Assembly: GCA_024404295.1 (NCBI GenBank)
Contig: JAKSQE010000046.1
Location: forward strand, 1-9,245
Source of the DNA: Oscillibacter sp.
Lineage (GTDB): Bacteria > Bacillota > Clostridia > Oscillospirales > Oscillospiraceae
Length of the DNA stretch: 9,245 nucleotides
Direction of reading: 5' to 3'
Shown: positions 1 to 6,542 of the stretch, one piece after another
Layout of the letters: the number at the start of each line of letters is the position of its first letter
How positions within the stretch are numbered: position 1 is the first letter of the stretch
Program-made: the position numbers and the translations under genes
The notes under the pieces: model-generated
What the model was told of the DNA's origin: nothing
The model's database searches: none
Seen by the model: the letters and a program-made list of their open reading frames with translations, nothing else

Positions 1-878
1 AGCATCTTCATGGCGTTATCGCGGTTCTGGAACTGGCTGCGTTCCGTCTGGCAGAACACCACAATGCCGGTGGGCAGGTGGGTCAGTCGAACGGCGGAGG
101 AAGTCTTGTTGATATGCTGGCCACCGGCACCGGAGGAACGGCAGGCCTGCATCTCGATCTCCTCGGGGCGGATCTCCACTTCCACATCGTTGTCCAGCTC
201 AGGCATAACCTCCACAGCAGCAAAGCTGGTCTGGCGGCGGGCATTGGCGTCAAAGGGAGAAACGCGAACCAAACGGTGTACGCCGTTTTCACTCTTCAGC
301 AGGCCGTAGGCGTTCTCGCCCTCGATGGAAATGCTGGCGGACTTGATGCCGGCCTCGTCACCGTCTTCATAGTTCAGGATAGAATATTTGAAGTCGTGGC
401 GCTCGGCCCAACGGGTATACATACGATACAGCATCTGGGTCCAGTCCTGCGCCTCAGTGCCGCCGGCACCGGCGTGGAAGGTCAGAATGCAGTTGTTAGA
501 ATCATACTCTCCGGAGAGCAGGGTGGTCATACGAGTCTCCTCCACCTTCTCTTCCAGCTGAACGAACTCTTCCTTCAGTTCCTCCAGAATATCGGGGTCA
601 TCCTCTTCCTGGCCCATTTCGCACAGGGTCTGCAGATCTTCCCAAGATGAGATCAGCTTTTCCTGACGATTCACCTTATTCTGCAGCTGCTTCAGGCGCA
701 TCTGCACCTTCTGGGAACGCTCTAAATCGTTCCAGAAACCGTCCTGTGCGGTCTCATCTTCCAGTCTGGCAGCCTCCTGCTTAGCGCTCTCGATATCCAG
801 TGCGGCAGAAAGCTTTTCCAGCTCCGGACCCAGGTCGCGCAGCTTCTGCTTATATACGTCATATTCGATCAAGGCCAT
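1..878 (-). CDS. prfB: Peptide chain release factor 2 (RF2), 3' part beyond the left edge
   Basis: RF2 releases finished proteins from the ribosome at UGA and UAA stop codons. Seen: 292 codons read leftward from the ATG at 878, with GGAG seven bases upstream. The stop-codon-recognition tripeptide SPF is at residues 207-209 and the catalytic GGQ at 252-254, inside SSGAGGQHINKT; the release-factor domain continues to QTERSQFQNRDNAMKM at the edge. The first ~110 residues form the usual charged helical domain (EFVQLEEKVEE). Family members are about 365-370 residues, so roughly 75 C-terminal residues are missing. Unusually, the programmed frameshift found in most bacterial prfB genes (CTT TGA C near codon 25) is absent: the equivalent place, residues 25-29 (AALDI), reads straight through in one frame. 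SPF rather than PxT separates it from RF1, so the identification is secure. Confidence 0.97.
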   Translation of the reverse strand, partial: MALIEYDVYKQKLRDLGPELEKLSAALDIESAKQEAARLEDETAQDGFWNDLERSQKVQMRLKQLQNKVNRQEKLISSWEDLQTLCEMGQEEDDPDILEELKEEFVQLEEKVEETRMTTLLSGEYDSNNCILTFHAGAGGTEAQDWTQMLYRMYTRWAERHDFKYSILNYEDGDEAGIKSASISIEGENAYGLLKSENGVHRLVRVSPFDANARRQTSFAAVEVMPELDNDVEVEIRPEEIEMQACRSSGAGGQHINKTSSAVRLTHLPTGIVVFCQTERSQFQNRDNAMKM

Positions 879-912
879 AATCGTTCTCCATTTACTCTAT
901 TTTAGCCTTACT

Positions 913-941
913 ATTATATAGGGAAAATCCCTGTTTGTAAA
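913..941 (-). promoter_or_regulatory. Sigma-A promoter of prfB
   Basis: On the minus strand TTTACA (936-941) and TATAAT (913-918) are separated by exactly 17 bases, 35 bases upstream of the prfB ATG. This is near consensus for the housekeeping sigma factor. The spacer contains a small inverted repeat, GGGA-AAA-TCCC (921-931), which might be chance or a protein-binding site. The promoter lies just past the terminator of the neighbouring unit, so prfB appears to be transcribed independently. Confidence 0.88.
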
Positions 942-965
942 GAAAAACATCAATTTTGCGCACCA

Positions 966-996
966 TAAAAAAACAGACTGCTCTCCAGCAGTCTGT
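966..996 (-). terminator. Intrinsic terminator of the dehydratase-ridA-helical protein unit
   Basis: A perfect 10-bp stem (973-982 with 987-996, ACAGACTGCT and its complement, loop CTCC) is followed on the minus strand by a run of seven T (complement of the A tract at 967-973). It starts six bases after the stop codon of the helical protein gene. A T5 on the other side makes it formally bidirectional, but no plus-strand gene ends here. Confidence 0.93.
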
Positions 997-1002
997 TTTT
1001 CA

Positions 1003-1437
1003 TCACAGATAGGCTCTCAGATCTACCGCCATGCGCTCTTCCAGGCAGATCAGATCCTCGGTAATGTTTTTGGTTTCTTCATCCGCCGCCTGATACTGGT
1101 TCAAATATCGTGCCAGAGACTTAACGCCCATGTTGCAGCCGTCCGTCATGAGATCCGCAATCGTCGCATCGGAATAATTTACCGCCATCTTCACATTCGT
1201 TTTCATGGTGGACATTCCTTTTGCCATGGGGTTGGGATCCTTGCCATCGTCTTGATAGCGGTCCAACAACACCTGGATCTTTTCTTTCAGCTTTTCGTGA
1301 TCCGCTTTTCCGTCCAGCAAAAGTTTTCGCAGTTGGTCGGATCTCACCGCATCCTGCACCTCATCGATGGCGGTCACGCCCATTTTGATTCCGGCATCGC
1401 ACTCTCGCAACAGCTTTACAGTATCCGGTTCTATCAT
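1003..1437 (-). CDS. Small all-helical, ferritin-like protein of unknown function
   Basis: The 144-residue product is predicted to be almost entirely helical, with heptad-like segments: residues 2-30 (with ECDAGIKMGVTAIDEV), 34-62, 70-112 (with MKTNVKMAVNYSD and LMTDGCNMGVKSLARYLNQY) and 116-143. It has no signal peptide or membrane segment. From memory it belongs to a conserved family widespread in Clostridia, usually annotated as hypothetical or DUF2383/ferritin-like; I do not know a proven function. A di-iron site is not obvious, since no ExxH pairs are clear. I chose the ATG at 1437 because GGGAG sits eight bases upstream; the in-frame ATG at 1452 would have AAAGG touching the start codon. 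The gene follows ridA by about 60 bases without a convincing promoter, so it is probably the last gene of that operon. Coding status is firm, function is not. Confidence 0.9.
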   Translation of the reverse strand: MIEPDTVKLLRECDAGIKMGVTAIDEVQDAVRSDQLRKLLLDGKADHEKLKEKIQVLLDRYQDDGKDPNPMAKGMSTMKTNVKMAVNYSDATIADLMTDGCNMGVKSLARYLNQYQAADEETKNITEDLICLEERMAVDLRAYL

Positions 1438-1498
1438 CGCTCGCACTCCCATCCTTTGAAATGATGTTAGTATGAGCAGTTATTTTTGTATCATTCCT

Positions 1499-1924
1499 TT
1501 AGCCGCAAGCCGCCATGATCTGAATTTCGCAGGGTGCATTCCCGGGCAGCGATGCAACTCCCACAGACACACGGCATCCGATTCCGGCGTCACCCAACTG
1601 TTCGCAATAGTATTCCGATGCAAAATCGGCGATTTTGGAATGCTTTGTATATCCTTCCTCAGCATTCAGATAAATCGTGATGGACAGGATCTGCTGAATC
1701 CGCTCATCTCCGCGCAGTTGACTTTTTGCTGCGTTCAGCGCATTCTTTGCCGCCTGGATCACCGCACTGCGGTATAGCTCCAAATCGTCTTCGATGTGAA
1801 TTTTCCCCTCATACAGCAGCTTTCCGTTTTCTCTGGGGGTCATACCTGCCGTTACGATCAAGTTGCCGCAACGGTTGGCGGGAACATACTTCCCCTGTGG
1901 GATAGGCAATGCTTCCTTTTCCAT
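1499..1924 (-). CDS. ridA: RidA family (YjgF/YER057c/UK114) enamine/imine deaminase
   Basis: RidA proteins hydrolyse the reactive enamine/imine intermediates (2-aminoacrylate, 2-aminocrotonate) released by PLP dehydratases, which would otherwise damage other PLP enzymes; they are cytosolic trimers. The 141-residue product has the family's N-terminal features PIPQGKYVPANRCGNLIVTAG (interrupted here only for description) and the C-terminal block RVSVGVASLPGNAPCEIQI. The arginine that holds the substrate carboxylate is R118 and the conserved glutamate is E133. The extended middle (LNAEEGYTKHSKIADFASE) and length fit the longer subgroup often called YjgF_YER057c_UK114_like_1 rather than the ~128-residue classical RidA. 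The start has AGGAG eight bases upstream, within the last codons of the dehydratase gene, leaving only four bases between the genes. This is tight coupling to its expected source of substrate, so the role is well supported by both sequence and context. Confidence 0.93.
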   Translation of the reverse strand: MEKEALPIPQGKYVPANRCGNLIVTAGMTPRENGKLLYEGKIHIEDDLELYRSAVIQAAKNALNAAKSQLRGDERIQQILSITIYLNAEEGYTKHSKIADFASEYYCEQLGDAGIGCRVSVGVASLPGNAPCEIQIMAACG

Positions 1925-1928
1925 GTCG

Positions 1929-2909
1929 TTATCTCCTCTCCGCTTCTTTGGGGATCTCGACAGAATTCAAGATCTCCAACTGCTGAATGGAGCAGTTTCC
2001 GCCGGAGATCAGGAAGCAGACCTTCTGATCCGGCTGAACCGCAACTCTTCCGGCGAGCACACCGGCAATTCCCAGGCAGCCGGAGGCTTCCGCAAAAATC
2101 TTCCCTTCTGTTAACAGCAATTTCTGCGCCTGCAAAATCTGCTCTTCCTCTGCTGTTGCGATCCTATCTACATATTTCTGTACCATCGGGAAGCACTTCG
2201 TGCCAGGATGATTGGAAACCAGCGCATCGGCAATGGTCAGCTTCTGCTCCACAGTGACTGGCTCGCCTGCCGGAAGACTGGCTGTGTATCTGGGGATGGC
2301 AGCAGGTTCTACACCGATGACCGTCACACGTTGGTCTGTCTCCTTAATTGCCGCTGACACACCGCCGATCAGTCCGCCGCCGCTGACCGGAATCACGACC
2401 ATGTCCACTTCCGGAAGCTGTTCCATGATTTCAAGGCCCGCCGTGCCTTGGCCTGCCATAATTTGCTCGGCATTATACGGAGGAATAAACTCCGCGTGCT
2501 TTTCTTGGCACAGTTGCTCTGCCACCTCAAACCGTTTCACAGCAGGGCATTGGACGATTTCCGCACCCAAACGGCGAATGTTCTCCACCTTGATGGGCGG
2601 GGCGGAATCGGGCACCACCACCGTTGCGGGAATTCCCAGCTTTTTTGCGGCATAAGCACAGCCCCGACCATGATTGCCGGAGGAGGCCGTGACAATTCCG
2701 TTTTTCAGCTGTTCCGGGTCAAGTCCCATGATCATGTTCATGGCGCCACGCAGCTTAAAAGAGCCGGTGATCTGCATGCACTCACATTTTGCATAAACCT
2801 GGCAGCCAAGATAGGAATCCAGCTGGCTCAGGCGGATCAGCGGCGTTTTTACCGTATAAGGTTCGATCCTCTTTGCCGCCTGCTGAATTTGTTCTAAAAT
2901 CGTACGCAT
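1929..2909 (-). CDS. PLP-dependent threonine/serine dehydratase, catabolic single-domain type
   Basis: This fold-type II PLP enzyme most likely deaminates threonine to 2-oxobutyrate and/or serine to pyruvate. In the 326-residue product the PLP lysine is K52 in GSFKLRGA, the substrate loop SSGNHG is at 76-81, the PLP-phosphate loop SGGGLIGG at 176-183, and the cofactor-ring-binding SGGN is near the C-terminus (FLISGGNCS). The NAEQIMAGQGT stretch is typical of the dehydratase/serine racemase group. It ends without the C-terminal ACT domain of biosynthetic IlvA, so it resembles TdcB or serine racemase and is not expected to show isoleucine feedback. I start at the ATG at 2909, with AAGGGGG seven bases upstream; a longer frame from 2978 would begin upstream of the -10 box and is unlikely. 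It leads the unit with ridA. Serine racemase or hydroxyaspartate ammonia-lyase activity cannot be excluded. Confidence 0.92.
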   Translation of the reverse strand: MRTILEQIQQAAKRIEPYTVKTPLIRLSQLDSYLGCQVYAKCECMQITGSFKLRGAMNMIMGLDPEQLKNGIVTASSGNHGRGCAYAAKKLGIPATVVVPDSAPPIKVENIRRLGAEIVQCPAVKRFEVAEQLCQEKHAEFIPPYNAEQIMAGQGTAGLEIMEQLPEVDMVVIPVSGGGLIGGVSAAIKETDQRVTVIGVEPAAIPRYTASLPAGEPVTVEQKLTIADALVSNHPGTKCFPMVQKYVDRIATAEEEQILQAQKLLLTEGKIFAEASGCLGIAGVLAGRVAVQPDQKVCFLISGGNCSIQQLEILNSVEIPKEAERR

Positions 2910-2936
2910 ATGTTTGCCCCCTTGGTCTTTGCATTC

Positions 2937-2965
2937 ATTATACCCGCTGTATATACTGCTGTAAA
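2937..2965 (-). promoter_or_regulatory. Sigma-A promoter of the dehydratase-ridA unit
   Basis: Minus-strand TTTACA (2960-2965) and a perfect TATAAT (2937-2942) with a 17-base spacer, 27 bases upstream of the dehydratase start. It begins directly after the T tract of the tRNA terminator. The spacer contains the 8-bp palindrome GTATATAC (2949-2956). No riboswitch or attenuator fits in the very short leader. Confidence 0.9.
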
Positions 2966-3000
2966 TAAAAATCCGCACCGAATCGCTTTTCGGTGCGGAT
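2966..3000 (-). terminator. Intrinsic terminator of the tRNA-Gly gene
   Basis: A stem of at least 10 bp, ATCCGCACCG (2971-2980) with its complement (2991-3000), extendable by two A-T pairs, is followed on the minus strand by TTTTTATTT. It begins nine bases after the tRNA 3' end. The plus-strand side lacks a T run, so it acts on the minus strand only. Confidence 0.92.
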
Positions 3001-3009
3001 CTCTCATCA

Positions 3010-3083
3010 TGGAGCGGCTGACGGGAGTCGAACCCGCCTATGCAGCTTGGGAAGCTGCCGTTCTACCGATGAACTACAGCCGC
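3010..3083 (-). tRNA. tRNA-Gly (anticodon CCC), CCA end encoded
   Basis: The 74-nt gene folds as a standard cloverleaf: acceptor GCGGCTG/CAGCCGC, D stem GTTC/GAAC with a 7-base loop, anticodon stem GCAGC/GCTGC with loop TTCCCAA, a 4-base variable region, and a T arm GCGGG-TTCGACT-CCCGT closed by one G-U pair. The anticodon CCC is at 3049-3051, reading GGG glycine codons. The discriminator is T and the terminal CCA is encoded. It is a single-gene transcription unit with its own promoter and terminator, lying between the dehydratase operon and the divergent carboxypeptidase gene. Confidence 0.97.
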
Positions 3084-3095
3084 AAATCTGGGAGA

Positions 3096-3124
3096 AGTAT
3101 ACCACAGCTGCCAGCTTTTTGCAA
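3096..3124 (-). promoter_or_regulatory. Sigma-A promoter of tRNA-Gly
   Basis: Minus-strand TTGCAA (3119-3124) and TATACT (3096-3101) with a 17-base spacer; the predicted start is about 6 bases before the mature tRNA 5' end. The -35 hexamer is itself a palindrome, so it could in principle serve the plus strand, but no good plus-strand -10 box follows it. Confidence 0.82.
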
Positions 3125-3185
3125 CACGAAAAATGTCACGGCATGAATAGATTTTCTTTTTCATAGGATGGAACAACCATAAATG

Positions 3186-4320
3186 AGGAGGAGTCATCAT
3201 GAAACGTTTTTTGGCGCTGTTCTGCGCCATTTTGGTGTTGAGCTGCAGCGCTCACGCTGTTGAAGTCGCGGCACCCTCCGCACTTCTGATGGAAAAGGAG
3301 ACTGGAACCATTTTGTTTTCCAAAGAAGAACATGCCAAACTGGAACCTGCAAGCGTTACAAAAATTATGACTTTACTGCTGACCATGGAAGCCATTGATA
3401 ACGGCACAATTTCTTACGACACGCTTGTGACAGGCTCTGCCCATGCCTGTTCCATGGGCGGCAGCCAGATCTGGCTGAAAGAGGGCGAGCAGTTTACGGT
3501 GGATGAGATGCTGAAAGCTGTCTGCATTGTATCCGCAAATGACTGTGCCGTGGCCCTGGCGGAGCATTTGGCAGGCAGTGAGGAAGCCTTTGTGGAGCGA
3601 ATGAATCAACGGGCCACAGAACTCGGAATGACCGACACCACCTTTAAAAACGCCTGTGGTCTTCCTGCGGAAGGCCATGTTACGTCTGCTCATGATATTG
3701 CCGTCATGAGTCGGGAGTTGATTTTGAAGCACCCAGATATTCGCCGCTATACCACGGTCTGGATGGACTCTCTTCGAAACGGCACCTCTTCTCTGGTAAA
3801 CACCAATAAACTGGTTCGGTTTTATGACGGTATCACCGGACTGAAAACCGGCTCCACCGATGCCGCCGGTTACTGCATCTCCGCTACTGCTGAACGAGAC
3901 GGAATGGAACTGATTTCCGTCATTATGAAGGGTGCCACTTCCGCTTCCCGTTTTGATGACGCACAAGGCTTGCTGAACTATGGTTTTTCCAATTATGCAC
4001 TGGTCAATGTTGTTCCCAGCGAGCCATTACCTCCTGTCCCCGTGGATTTAGGCACACAGGCCACCGTGCAGCCGGTAATGGGCGACGGTTCTTCTGTTCT
4101 TTTAGAGAAAGCAAAGGCTGGTCAATTAACGCAGGAGATCTCCTTGGTCGAATCGGTAACTGCGCCCGTTGCCTGCGGAGATGTACTGGGCACGATGACT
4201 GTTTCCTCCGGTGAAGAAGTTGTGGCCGAAATCCCCCTGTTAGCCGGTGAGGAAGTTTCCCGTATCACATTTGGCGAGATGCTCTTACGGGTGCTGCGCA
4301 TAGCATTTCTGGCAAAATGA
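3186..4320 (+). CDS. Secreted D-alanyl-D-alanine carboxypeptidase (DacF-like, S11 peptidase); RBS included, coding from 3199
   Basis: This low-molecular-weight penicillin-binding protein trims the terminal D-Ala from peptidoglycan pentapeptides outside the membrane. The coding sequence runs from the ATG at 3199, with AGGAGGAG at 3186-3193 just upstream, to the TGA at 4318-4320 (373 residues). A signal peptide (MKRF, then a hydrophobic stretch to about residue 20, probable cleavage after AHA) leads to the transpeptidase fold with all three active-site motifs: SVTK at 52-55 (nucleophile S52), SAN at 112-114 and KTG at 216-218. Residues ~275-355 form the beta-rich PBP5 C-terminal domain, and the final ~17 residues (LLRVLRIAFLAK) look like an amphipathic membrane anchor. 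An alternative lipobox around C16 (VLSC) is weaker. Length fits DacF (~390). No clear promoter or terminator was found, so transcription may read on into pgi. Confidence 0.95.
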
Positions 4321-4356
4321 GCGAAAAACTCGGTTTATTTTCTACTGTTCTTTTTC

Positions 4357-4385
4357 TTGATAGCTTCCAAAAGAGATGCTATACT
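4357..4385 (+). promoter_or_regulatory. Sigma-A promoter of pgi
   Basis: TTGATA (4357-4362) and TATACT (4380-4385) with a 17-base spacer; predicted transcription start near 4392, giving a leader of about 45 bases. Four of these promoters in one window share the 17-base spacing, which supports housekeeping regulation. Confidence 0.85.
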
Positions 4386-4401
4386 CTACAATAGAATGAT
4401 G

Positions 4402-4417
4402 TGCGGATTTCTCCGCA
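4402..4417 (+). promoter_or_regulatory. 5'-leader hairpin of pgi
   Basis: TGCGGA-TTTC-TCCGCA forms a perfect 6-bp stem with a 4-base loop, about 10 bases into the predicted transcript and five bases before the AAAGGA ribosome binding site (4423-4428). It leaves the binding site exposed, so a 5'-end stabilising role is more likely than translational blocking. That function is inferred, and no known riboswitch is recognisable. Confidence 0.45.
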
Positions 4418-4437
4418 ATACGAAAGGATGAACAATC

Positions 4438-5772
4438 ATGCTTGAAATGCAAACGTTCCAGATGGATTCCTTCCTCTCCGGCGACTACAAAAAGGAGCTG
4501 GCTCCCCACCTTGCAGAAGCCCAGCAGAAACTGCAGTCCGGCAGCGGTGCCGGCGGCGAGTTCACCGGTTGGGTCCATCTGCCCCGCAACTACGACCGTG
4601 ACGAGTTCGCCCGCATTCAGGCTGCAGCCAAAAAAATCCAGTCTGACTCTCAGGCTCTTGTGGTCATCGGCATTGGCGGTTCTTATCTGGGCGCCCGCGG
4701 CGTCATCGACTGCCTGTGCTCTCCCAACTATAATCTGAAATCCAAGTCTACTCCCAATGTTTATTTTGTGGGCAACGGTCTGTCTGCTGATGCCATGGGC
4801 GAAGTTCTGGACCTGTTGGAGAATGTTGACTTCTCCATCAACGTCATCTCCAAGTCCGGCACCACTACGGAGCCTGCAGTTGCCTTCCGTTTCTTCCGCG
4901 AAGCTCTGGAAAAGAAGTATGGCAAGGAGGCTGCCAAGTCCCGTATCTATGCCACCACCGACAAATCTCGCGGCGCATTGAAGAAGCTGGCCGATGCCGA
5001 GGGTTGGGAAACCTTTGTGGTGCCCGATGAGATTGGCGGCCGTTTCAGCGTGCTGACCGCTGTGGGCCTGCTGCCCATTGCCGTCACCGGCGTGGATATC
5101 AACGCTCTGATGCAGGGTGCTGCTGACATGATGAACATTTGCGAGAACGGCTCTTTTGACTGCCCCGCCTGGCAGTATGCCGCTACCCGCTATGCCCTGT
5201 ACCGTGCCGGCTATTCCATCGAACTGCTGGCTTGCTACGATCCCGCTTTCCGCTTCATGACTGAGTGGTGGAAGCAGCTCTACGGCGAGAGCGAGGGCAA
5301 GGAGGGCAAGGGCCTCTTCCCCGCCAGCGTGGAATTTACTGCCGATCTGCACTCCATGGGTCAGTATATCCAGGAGGGTAAGCGCCTGATGTTTGAGACG
5401 GTAGTACGTCTGGGTTCTTCCGACCGTCAGCTTCTGGTTCCTCATGATGCGGACGACGGCGATGGTCTGAACTTTGTCGCCGGCAAGTCCATGGACTTCA
5501 TTCGTGACAAGGCCATGGAAGGCACTCTGTTGGCCCACACCGAGGGTGGCGTGCCCAACCTGATCGTGAAGACAGATGGTAAGTCTGCCGCTGATCTGGG
5601 TGGTCTGATCTACTTCTTTGAATATGCCTGCGGCCTGTCCGGCTATCTGCTGGAGGTCAATCCCTTTGACCAGCCCGGCGTGGAAGCATACAAGAAGAAT
5701 ATGTTCGCTCTGCTGGGCAAGCCCGGCTATGAGGACCGTAAGGCCGAACTGGAGGCAAAGCTCCAGAAATAA
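4438..5772 (+). CDS. pgi: Glucose-6-phosphate isomerase
   Basis: Interconverts glucose 6-phosphate and fructose 6-phosphate in cytosolic glycolysis/gluconeogenesis. The 444-residue product is the short form usual in Firmicutes. Visible motifs: GIGGSYLGAR (78-87), the sugar-phosphate-binding SKSGTTTEP (138-146), family signature 1 DEIGGRFSVL (197-206), the catalytic glutamate E284 in QLYGESEGK, H305 in DLHSMGQ, and signature 2 NPFDQPGVEAYK (408-419) ending with the catalytic lysine K419. The start has AAAGGA nine bases upstream. Codon use is strongly biased (GGC, CTG, AAG; no TTA, CTA or TCA), as in highly expressed genes, and this creates a long open antisense frame. It has its own promoter and a downstream hairpin, so it seems monocistronic, possibly with read-through from the carboxypeptidase gene. 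Confidence 0.98.
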   Translation: MLEMQTFQMDSFLSGDYKKELAPHLAEAQQKLQSGSGAGGEFTGWVHLPRNYDRDEFARIQAAAKKIQSDSQALVVIGIGGSYLGARGVIDCLCSPNYNLKSKSTPNVYFVGNGLSADAMGEVLDLLENVDFSINVISKSGTTTEPAVAFRFFREALEKKYGKEAAKSRIYATTDKSRGALKKLADAEGWETFVVPDEIGGRFSVLTAVGLLPIAVTGVDINALMQGAADMMNICENGSFDCPAWQYAATRYALYRAGYSIELLACYDPAFRFMTEWWKQLYGESEGKEGKGLFPASVEFTADLHSMGQYIQEGKRLMFETVVRLGSSDRQLLVPHDADDGDGLNFVAGKSMDFIRDKAMEGTLLAHTEGGVPNLIVKTDGKSAADLGGLIYFFEYACGLSGYLLEVNPFDQPGVEAYKKNMFALLGKPGYEDRKAELEAKLQK

Positions 5773-5809
5773 TTTCCGCATGGGATTCTGACGGTAAATT
5801 ACAGGAAGG

Positions 5810-5840
5810 GAGGTTGCTGACACAGCAACCTCTCTCCTAT
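5810..5840 (+). terminator. Probable terminator of pgi
   Basis: A perfect 10-bp stem GAGGTTGCTG (5810-5819) with its complement (5823-5832) and loop ACA, 37 bases after the pgi stop. The tail TCTCCTATTTG is only partly T-rich, so termination may be incomplete or the hairpin may protect the 3' end. Confidence 0.6.
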
Positions 5841-5895
5841 TTGCATATAGAACTGTGACAGCTTTATGAACAAATGACAAATTTATATTTTGGCA

Positions 5896-5924
5896 TTGTC
5901 TTTTTTGGAAGCTTGTGCTATTCT
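5896..5924 (+). promoter_or_regulatory. Likely promoter of the P-loop protein gene
   Basis: TTGTCT (5896-5901) and TATTCT (5919-5924) with a 17-base spacer, each hexamer matching consensus at four of six positions; the predicted start near 5931 leaves a leader of about 50 bases. It is weaker than the other promoters in the window but correctly placed and spaced. Confidence 0.6.
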
Positions 5925-5935
5925 TATTGTAAGAT

Positions 5936-5957
5936 AGTCCACCATACGATGGTGACT
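5936..5957 (+). promoter_or_regulatory. 5'-leader hairpin (or operator) before the P-loop protein gene
   Basis: CACCAT (5940-5945), loop ACG and ATGGTG (5949-5954) pair perfectly; AGT and ACT outside add three more pairs across a one-base bulge. It lies at or just after the predicted transcription start, so it could be a 5' stabilising hairpin or a dyad bound by a regulator. Which one is not decided by sequence. Confidence 0.5.
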
Positions 5958-5979
5958 AAAATGACAGGAGTGATATATT

Positions 5980-6390
5980 ATGGTTAGATTGATTATGGGC
6001 GTAAAGGGTTCCGGCAAGACCAAGCAGCTCATTGAACTGATTAATGATGCAGCAAAGGCAGAGGCTGGCAACGTGGTTTGCATTGAGCCCGGCCGTGACA
6101 TGACTTTTACAATTAACAATCAGATCCGTCTGATTGATGCTAAGGAGTACAAGCTGGATAGCTACGAAGTTTTCCGTGGCTTTATCAGCGGTCTGTATGC
6201 CGGCAACTATGACATCGCTCAGGTGTTTATTGATAACCTGTGCAAGACTCTGGGCAAGGATGTTGATGTGGAGACCGAGGCTTTCCTGAACTGGTTGGAT
6301 CAGTTCGGCGAGAAGAACGGCGTGAAGTTCACCGTTTCCATTAGCGGCGATCCCTCTATCGCCACTGACGGTATGCAGAAGTACCTGTAA
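5980..6390 (+). CDS. Small P-loop NTPase-like protein of unknown function
   Basis: The 136-residue product begins almost directly with a Walker A motif, GVKGSGKT (residues 7-14, lysine K13), followed by helix KQLIELINDAAKA. A Walker B-like strand is at AQVFIDN (80-86, aspartate D85), and a third strand FTVSIS (117-122) sits where sensor residues lie in related folds. It is therefore a minimal nucleotide-binding domain with no attached effector, membrane segment or signal peptide. I recall a clostridial family of this shape, often annotated as ATP-binding or wrongly as twitching motility protein PilT; at this size it lacks the rest of PilT. RBS AGGAG is nine bases upstream of the ATG. Codon choice (AAG, GGC, CTG, GAC) resembles that of neighbouring pgi and gpmI, suggesting high expression. 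It is monocistronic with its own promoter and terminator. The function is unknown. Confidence 0.9.
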   Translation: MVRLIMGVKGSGKTKQLIELINDAAKAEAGNVVCIEPGRDMTFTINNQIRLIDAKEYKLDSYEVFRGFISGLYAGNYDIAQVFIDNLCKTLGKDVDVETEAFLNWLDQFGEKNGVKFTVSISGDPSIATDGMQKYL

Positions 6391-6402
6391 TATTTCCATA
6401 AG

Positions 6403-6438
6403 AAAGGGCTCGTACGAACATCGTACGAGCCCTTTTTT
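6403..6438 (+). terminator. Intrinsic terminator of the P-loop protein gene
   Basis: A perfect 12-bp stem GGGCTCGTACGA (6406-6417) with its complement (6421-6432), loop ACA, followed by six T (6433-6438), and preceded by AAA, which can extend the stem. It begins 12 bases after the stop codon. Confidence 0.96.
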
Positions 6439-6458
6439 CAGCCTGCTCGAACCACAGC

Positions 6459-6487
6459 AAAAGGCTCCGCCGTTTGGCGGAGCCTTT
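6459..6487 (-). terminator. Intrinsic terminator of gpmI (possibly bidirectional)
   Basis: A perfect 9-bp stem GGCTCCGCC (6463-6471) with its complement (6476-6484), loop GTTT, followed on the minus strand by TTTTGCTG. It lies about 55 bases after the gpmI stop. On the plus strand the tail is TTTCTT, so it can back up the neighbouring terminator. An extra small hairpin, CAGTAC-GTTT-GTACTG (6511-6526), sits between it and gpmI. Confidence 0.85.
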
Positions 6488-6542
6488 CTTGATGGGAGAA
6501 AATTCAGAATCAGTACGTTTGTACTGTCAGAAAATGCTCAAA

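Noticed and set aside
78..650. 190-residue open frame on the plus strand opposite prfB
   Set aside because: In-register antisense shadow of the release factor gene with no RBS or motif.
2910..2978. N-terminal extension of the dehydratase (start at 2978)
   Set aside because: That start lies upstream of the -10 box and overlaps the -35 region and the tRNA terminator, so it would not be in the main transcript; the ATG at 2909 has a good RBS and fits the family's N-terminus.
3119..3183. Plus-strand promoter for the carboxypeptidase gene
   Set aside because: TTGCAA is present but the hexamer 17 bases on (CATGAA) matches poorly, and CATAAA at 3178-3183 is too close to the RBS. No convincing promoter can be assigned.
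4342..5880. 512-residue open frame on the minus strand opposite pgi
   Set aside because: Same in-register codon-bias artefact opposite a clearly homologous gene; it even runs through the pgi promoter and terminator. The protein has no recognisable motif.
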